A DNA stretch of 25,599 nt from Trebouxia sp. TZW2008 (Eukaryota; Chlorophyta; Trebouxiophyceae; Trebouxiales; Trebouxiaceae), in the NCBI GenBank assembly GCA_002118135.1, contig BDIU01000055.1, positions 1-25,599 of the forward strand, given 5' to 3'. Below are positions 20,201-25,599 of the stretch, in pieces. The notes beneath the pieces are model-generated. The model was not told where the DNA came from and searched no databases. It saw nothing but the letters and a program-made list of their open reading frames with translations. A program made the position numbers and the translations under genes. Position 1 is the stretch's first letter, and the number at the start of each line of letters is the position of its first letter.

Positions 20201-23200
20201 TGCTAGCACCCACTGGTACATCACCATGTACTGCACCATCGTTACACATTATTTGTCATTACATAACAGCTGTCATTGTATTTTGGGCAGTCAAGACATG
20301 AGCACCCACTGGTACATCACCATGAACTGCACACTGTGGCTTGTCAAGATGCGAGCTCTGACTGGTTCATGTGCCCTGCGCTGCATAACATATACTGCGC
20401 CATCGTCACACAGAAAGCATGAGTATGCGGTCATCATCATCAAACTGGAAGCAATCAAGACAGGAGCCTGTACTTGTATAACATCATGTACTACAATGTA
20501 AGCAGTGAATTTACCAGCTGCATATTTGACTGAAATAAGCAGTCATGTTGCCAGCTGAAAAGCTGCGTACTGGACTAATGTTGTACAGGTTGCTGAGAGG
20601 TTACAGCAGTGCAGCAGCAAGCAGCCAAGATGCGAGCTGCACGCATGACTGCGACACATGTCACAGCCGTCAACAGACACACAGTGAAGCTGGATGGTAT
20701 GCAGGTCTGGTACCTTGAACAAAGAAGAGGTAAGGGAGTAGGCGCCCTTGCTAGCCTTGATGAAGCTGCACACCCCTGCACACACACGCAGCTTGTCATG
20801 CATTTGTTCATTCATGCATTTGTTCATTCATGCACAATGAAGGGATTAGTCACCACATTGTTGCAGCATCGGAAAGTGGTGTAGTGTCTGGGATGCACCT
20901 GCTACCAAAATGCCTGAGACAGTTGACACAGCAGGTATTGTGTGTACTTCAATGTTCAGAAACTTATGTCAATTCCAGCATTCAATGGAAACAACCTGCT
21001 GCCTCAATGCCCTGAGGACTTGACACAGAAGTTGCCATCATCATGCTTTGACATCAGCATTGCAACCAAGCTCAAGATCCATAAGGCTGATGTTAGAGTA
21101 TCATATGTTGAAGTCAGGTCTGTAAAGCCCTTGCTATCCTACTGCCTCAGTGCTTTGACATACTGATGACATTATATGATCAATGACTGATATGAGCTCA
21201 TGTCAGAAGAAGTTACAGGCTCATGAGAGCACCCGCAACCCCAGTGCCCCAGCGAGTTGACACAGAAACTGCCACAATGGCATCAGAGGTTCCCACTGCC
21301 ATGCCTACATCTAATGCTGACTCTCTATGAGATATGAATACAGCAAAAGATTCAACGCAGATAAGTCCAGGCATGACTGTGAACTCATGAGCACGCCTGC
21401 TACTCCTGTGCCCCAGTGAGTTGACACAGAAGCTGCCACAATGGCATCAGTAGTGCCCACTGCCATGCCCACATCCGCTGCTGACAGTGCAGTCAGATCA
21501 TTGATGCCATCACCACAGAACAGAGTTGTATTGCCCAAGCCCTGCAGAGCACGCTCAGTGAACGTCAAGTGCCAAAAAATATATACATCACTACAGAGCA
21601 CGGTCAAAGAGGTGTTGCCTAAGCCCTGCATAGCATGCTGAGTAAGTGAGCACTCTCTCTATGGCATCAGAGGTTGCCACTGCCATGCCCACATCTGCTG
21701 CTGACAGCGCAGTCAGATCATTGATGCCATCTACACAGAACAGTGTGGTGTTGCCAAAGCCCTGCATTGCAAAGAATCAAGTTGACTAGATTTAGGGTTT
21801 AGGCCTAAACCCTAAACCCAAAGATTCTGCATTATACGCATCTGCTGCTGACAGTGCCATCCGGTCACCTCAGGACAAGGTGGTGTTGCCTAAGCCCTGC
21901 AGTGAACACGATGAAGATGAGTAGTAGACCATCCTGTACTAAAGACATCTGCTGCAGACAGTGCTGTCAAGTCATGAATGTCATTGCCACAGAACAAGGT
22001 TATATTGCCTACGCCCTGCACAGCATTTCTAGGACACCTGAGCATCGGCTCGGCATATGAAGACTAAGCCTCAAGGCAGGTATAGACTGAACTGTCAGGG
22101 CGGTGTTGCCTAGGCCCTGCGTAGCATTCTGCGTCAGGTGTAAAGGACTGAGCATGAACAAGATTGGTCAATGGTACTGTTTGTTATAGCAGCTGCATGT
22201 CCCCAAAGCAATGGCATAACAGCAGCCATCCAGCACTCGTGGGCAGAGGCACCAAAACAAAGCATGACGAGAAATCTGTGAGGCACTGCATCTTTGATTT
22301 CAGGCCATCTGATGTAGTTGACATCAATTGGCACTACATGACACCGAATGATATGCTACTATACGTCGTCATACTTTATTATGCACTACTATCTTGCATG
22401 ATGCTGTATGCAGTCTGACGCTAGTGCATATTGTGAGTTTGAGCTTACCTGTAGGTGGCGCGCCTGACCATTGCACAGCTGATGAATTCCTGCTGGTCCC
22501 AGCAAATCCATAACCTGACCCTTCTGATGTGGCTTCATGCGGGCAAACACAATGGCATTGCGCATAATGGCCTCCAGCAATGACTCATCCCCAAGCTGCA
22601 GCACATGCTCAAAAGCGTCCCCTGTCACAGCACACTGCAACTGCCCCTCCGCCAGGGCGTTTACAACCGCCCCTGCCTCACAGACCTGGTTGCCCTGAGC
22701 CTGGATGAACTTTAGGCCGCCAAGGTCGGTCTGAGGGGTGCCTAGGGGGGTCCCTGGGGGTCTCCAAGGAGGATTGTGCGGGGTTGCTGGGGGGCTCCCT
22801 GAGAGTCTCCAAAGGGGTTTGAAGAACTGCCTTTTGCTGCTGTGCCGAGTTGATGCTGTGAGGCTGGTGAGCTGGGTTGGGCGGGGTTGGGCAGGGGGAT
22901 CAGCTTGGGGTCCAAGGGGCCCCCTGGAACTGAAATCAGGCTCCAATACTGAGGGCTGCTTGTCAGTAGGCAGAAGTGGGCTTGCTGAAGAGGAATGGTC
23001 AATGTCTACATTTGCGCTGAAGCTCATGTTTCCCTTGGCAGGAGACCGTGGACTGTTGGGCATTGAAAATTCACCAGCAGAAAAACTCAGGTTGAGGCTG
23101 CTGGGCTTGCGCAAGCTACCCTGCTTTTGTGCTTTCTGCTTAGACGCCGCAACATCAGAAAAGCCAACTTGACTGCTGACAGCTGCCTTAGCCATTTTGA

Positions 23201-24992
23201 ATCTCCCAGACTCCTGCCGTGTTGCACTACCCGGGGCAGGACTGTTACCAAACTGCGCTTGAAAAGCGTCCTGACCAGGTCCAAATGAAAGTTGCCCTGC
23301 CAGAATGCTGCCAGACGGCCTCAGCTCCCTTTCAGCAGCAGAAATTTGGCCTTCCAAGATGTTCTGAGCCATGGAAAGCTGAGCTTCAATGGACATGTGA
23401 GCTTCAAGAACGTCCTCGGGCCTCTCCTCATGACTGCTCGGGCTGAGCCCCAGCCATGTGGCACTTGCATTGTGCCTCAGGGCTGTTCCGTGCAGCCCTG
23501 GGGCTGTGCTGTATGGCCCTATCACGCTCTGCCCTGGCGAGATCAGCTTCGGCGTGCTTTGCCGTGCGACGTCAATGATGACGGTTTGAGCATGTGGGTT
23601 GATCATCCCGACATCACGAGCGACTGCAATCGCTGTGTGGTGGTAGTCCCCTGTGATCATCATGGTTCTAATCCCACCTCTGCGTAATAAGCACAGTACA
23701 ATAAGTGGACTGAATGCATTGCTCAATGTCAGTGTCCACGGGTAGCCCAGGATTGAACTGGGCGTAGGCAGTGGATTGCTCCAATATGTGGGCCTGCTCA
23801 CCCTGCTGAGCCTGTCCAGCCTGCGTATTGAATGGAAAATGAATTAGTGCATTGCCTGTTCAGGCTGAGAAACAAATGTTGAGGCACAAAACTTTGCGTC
23901 CTGTCTATGGCTACTCACAATCAGTCAGCTGATACTAGGCAAAATGTCAGAGGCAAACGAGATATCTCAACACAGATGCTGCATGGATGTTGCGTAAGAT
24001 GACATGTAAGCAATGAAACTTTGCATAAATTTTGTTCATATGCTCTTCACGTCCTGCTCTTTACTTGATGCTCAAAACAGCTTTTTGACTCACCCATCTT
24101 GCAGCTGACTGATGGTGTCTTTGGAATCTGGCCGGATGTTGTTAGTCAGCACCATGAGGCACAGCAGCTCCATGTGGGTCACATGGGCCTCCACCTGCTG
24201 CTGACTCATGTGTGGCAAATCCAGCAAATGCACATCTGGGATGACGCCCACCGCCATTGCCATGAGCCTGAAGCTGTTGCTACTGTAATTGTCCCTCACC
24301 TGTACATGAAAGCAGAGAAGCAAAGTCAGAGGGGAAAGCATGGACGTCAGCCCCAATTCAAATCAGAAGAAGAAGTGGAGGAAGAAGAAGAGACGAAAGG
24401 TTTGACATCCACAGCCATTGCTATCAGCCTGAAGATGTTGCTGCTGTAATTGTCCCTCACATGTACATCAAAACAAAGCAGAAGAAGAACATGAAAAAGA
24501 AGACATGAGTCCCACTGCCATGGCCACCAGCCTGAAGTTGTTGCTGCTGCTGTCCCTCACCTGTGCATTTCCTGACTGATCAGGGCAAGGCAGAGCAGAG
24601 TATGCTATGCATGCTTCAGCCAGCAATGCGTTGTAGTCATCAAAAGGTCACTACCAGACCATGCAATGGTGTCACCTCCTCACAATTTTCACGCACAGAC
24701 GCAGGATTGCACTCCACTCAAGACTAGGTCATGGCGAATTGAGGCTAGGGTATGGACTCACTTCCTCAAAGTTGTCAGGGACAGATGCAGGGTCCATCAG
24801 ATCCCTAATAGGGCCAGGAGCCCCTCTGAGGAAGAGTAGTGCTGATCTCGGGGCAACATCATCAGTCAACACCACTACCCCAGACCTGAGGGTCTGTGCG
24901 CTGAACTCTAGGGTTTTGACCACTGTCAGCCTGGCTGTTCTGGAATCTGAATTGCGATCTGGTCTCCTGGGCAATACGACAACATCCCTCTC
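17231..24992 (-). CDS. P5B-type P-type ATPase, C-terminal 876 residues
   Basis: Endomembrane P-type ATPase of the ATP13A-like P5B group (polyamine/cation transport in known members). Nine exons on the minus strand: 24992-24762, 24299-24094, 23679-22449, 21541-21426, 20713-20605, 20230-20147, 19950-19870, 19494-19273, 17581-17231 (TGA). Phases fit throughout. Landmarks: RGAPG (KGAPE position) with ASVPDNFEE; FRLMAMAVG; NNIRPDSKDTI; IRTMMITGDYHHTA; FARMKPHQK; hinge motif CGDGINDLTALSAADVG; VMRAARIL; FMVMYQWVLAV-type M5/M6; DFQALSLS; VVVQVVNMTYMSSQPWF; C-terminal membrane segments. The phosphorylation-site exon (DKTGT) is off the right edge. Exon 3 carries a Ser/Pro-rich insertion of about 330 residues. 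The donor of exon 4 has two overlapping GTs; phase favours the second. Several introns hold decayed exon copies. Confidence 0.92.
18136..19210 (-). repeat. Seven donor-side copies of the P5 ATPase penultimate exon
   Basis: The end of exon 19494-19273 (FMAMLGVVVQVVNMTYMSSQPWF then donor) recurs downstream at about 19105-19205, 18950-19060, 18810-18905, 18652-18745, 18470-18570, 18310-18400 and 18136-18236. The shared core on the plus strand is GGGAGCTCAT, GTCATGTTGACCACTTG and CCCAGCATGGCCATGA. Spacing is about 140-180 bp. All lack the acceptor-side half (DFQALSLS...). Several carry premature stops or altered donors. They fill most of the 1.7-kb last intron. Confidence 0.93.
18635..18652. repeat. 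Short head-to-head telomere-like motif
   Basis: TTAGGG, four bases, then ACCCTAA sits between two donor-side exon copies. It is too short to stand alone but resembles the longer palindrome at 21791. Confidence 0.4.
19614..19862 (-). repeat. Two acceptor-side copies of the P5 ATPase penultimate exon
   Basis: Copies of the exon start (VAIDFQALSLSFATCLVPPL) lie at about 19862-19773 and 19725-19614, upstream of the intact exon 19494-19273 in transcript direction. The first reads DLQ...EPVLAIRLVPLLQQLDR in a shifted frame; the second reads ARDFQVLSLSFATCLLPPLQ. Both stop before the FMAML half. Confidence 0.9.
20024..20390 (-). repeat. Copies of the M5/M6 exon on both sides of it
   Basis: The intact exon 20230-20147 encodes YMVMYQWVLAVAQQLSF to STSQ. 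Upstream, at about 20390-20294, a copy combines a tail like the preceding exon (RARILT) with the acceptor side (FMVMYQWVLMS, TGA). Downstream, at about 20093-20030, a copy keeps only the donor side (FCMNGSSLSTSQ then GTGATT). Confidence 0.82.
20920..21314 (-). repeat. Donor-side copies of the GDGxND exon
   Basis: Downstream of exon 21541-21426, a copy at 21314-21264 encodes DVGMAVGTSDAIVAVS followed by the same GTGTCAACTC donor region. A shorter one with an internal deletion is at about 21060-21028. A trace of the donor (TTGACACAGCAGG on the plus strand) is near 20922. None has the GDGIND part. Confidence 0.82.
21580..22116 (-). repeat. Five acceptor-side copies of the GDGxND exon
   Basis: Copies start after TGCAG at 22116, 22015, 21896, 21761 and 21625; the intact exon starts at 21541. 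All begin GLGNT or similar (plus strand ...GCCCTGCA). Copy 22015 reads CGNDIHD for CGDGIND. Copy 21896 lost most of the motif. Copy 21761 runs nearly to the end but reads CVDGIND. Copy 21625 is cut after about 15 codons. Only 21541 keeps CGDGIND. Confidence 0.92.
21791..21816. repeat. Head-to-head telomeric palindrome in an intron
   Basis: A perfect 26-bp palindrome: TTTAGGGTTTAGG followed by its reverse complement CCTAAACCCTAAA, then CCC. This is two plant-type telomere units meeting in fusion orientation. It lies between exon copies starting at 21761 and 21896. Confidence 0.85.
24398..24560 (-). repeat. Two acceptor-side copies of the P5 exon starting at 24299
   Basis: Copies start at 24560 (VRDSSSNNFRLVAMAVG after GCACAG) and 24460 (VRDNYSSNIFRLIAMAV). 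In the second the acceptor AG is changed to AT. The intact exon starts at 24299 after TGTACAG. Both copies end after about 18-20 codons. Confidence 0.88.
24671..24712 (-). repeat. Donor-side copy of the P5 exon ending at 24762
   Basis: The exon end DPASVPDNFEE plus GTGAG donor recurs about 85 bp downstream as NPASVRENCEE plus GTGAC. Only the last ~37 bp of the exon are copied. Confidence 0.72.
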
Positions 24993-25462
24993 CTGCAAAG
25001 CATGCACAGCAGGCTTTGAAAATTTCATTTCTTCTGTTTGAGCCGACAGCATCGCAGAGAAAGCATGCAATGTTATGCTATGACATGGGTGATGATGTGA
25101 CTCCACAGTCAGCAACATCAAATGTGCCTGTCACAATGTGCATGTGCTGCTGTTCAACTCATACCGTCCATGCCCCCTTGCATGAAGACCCACCGATCCT
25201 GCCCTTACACATATGGAAGTCACTTGTGCAGCTTTCTCATGTGAGCATGCGTCAGTAAACCAGTCACCAACTCCAGAAAAGCACTCACAGTCCTATTCAA
25301 CTTTGCGTGGTAGACGATAGTCTCAAAACAATTTACAGCAACTGAGCCTGTTATCAAAGAGATGTCATCAGAAGCTAAGCTGAGCTGAAGTCAGTTACGC
25401 CGAAGCTGAGCTGTGCTGAGCTATGCTATGCCACGTGAATAGCCTTGAGCATGTTGTGTGCA
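24993..25462 (-). other. P5 ATPase intron, 5' exons not in window
   Basis: Sequence upstream of the first visible P5 exon. No further exon could be recognised. From about 25370 it becomes rich in CTGAGCT-type short repeats and then passes into the CTATG array. Confidence 0.5.
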
Positions 25463-25599
25463 TGCTATGCTATGCTATGCTATGCTATGCTATGCTATGC
25501 TATGCCATGCTATGCTATGCTATGCCATGCTATGCTATGCTATGCCATGCCATGCTATGCTATGCTATGCTATGCCGTGCTATGCTATGCCATGCTATG
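25463..25599 (+). repeat. CTATG pentanucleotide satellite at the window edge
   Basis: About 27 units of CTATG with CCATG variants, running off the right end, so its full length is unknown. Confidence 0.97.

Noticed and set aside
22738..23172. Plus-strand ORF of 144 codons
   Set aside because: It is the antisense shadow of the large P5 ATPase exon, which has family motifs at both ends.
1670..24712. Mutually exclusive alternative exons as the explanation for the copies
   Set aside because: Most copies are only half exons, lacking one splice site or the reading frame, so they cannot replace the intact exon; single copies such as 5603 remain open to test.
25463..25599. Centromeric or telomeric satellite
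   Set aside because: The CTATG array is cut by the window edge and does not match a telomere repeat; its extent is unknown.

Overview
The window looks like nuclear DNA of a green alga, perhaps a trebouxiophyte (moderate confidence). The signs are genes split by many GT-AG introns with phases that fit, a plant-type NBP35, a kinase-like family that I associate with green algae and fungi, and Arabidopsis-type TTTAGGG telomere motifs inside introns. No bacterial operon, rRNA, tRNA or CRISPR array was seen.

Layout. At 1-428 (+) lies the 3' end of a Fanzor/TnpB-like RNA-guided nuclease gene. NBP35, the cytosolic Fe-S scaffold ATPase, follows at 688-6266 (+); seven exons join in phase into 384 aa. 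At 6861-9553 (+) a five-exon gene encodes a 403-aa protein with seven membrane segments. The stretch 9554-14109 holds no intact gene. It contains a decayed minus-strand coding region (10568-11456), a 180-bp tandem array and a decayed kelch-repeat gene. A four-exon gene for a 490-aa protein-kinase-like protein runs on the minus strand at 16227-14110. From 24992 down to 17231 (-) lie the last nine exons (876 aa) of a P5B-type P-type ATPase; its 5' end is beyond the right edge, where a CTATG satellite begins.

The striking feature is what fills the introns of three of these genes. Next to at least ten different exons there are tandem, decayed copies of the exon end together with its splice site and adjoining intron. 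Copies carrying the acceptor side stack upstream of the intact exon and copies carrying the donor side stack downstream. I count roughly 25 acceptor-side and 12 donor-side copies, spaced about 90-245 bp. Many have stops, frameshifts, lost splice dinucleotides or mutated catalytic residues. The kinase-like gene in the same window has none. I know of no named element of this kind. The simplest reading is recurrent tandem duplication straddling splice junctions.

No operon-like cooperation links the genes: NBP35 acts in cytosolic Fe-S assembly, the ATPase in endomembrane cation or polyamine transport. All exon models come from reading frames, splice dinucleotides and phase only, without transcript data.
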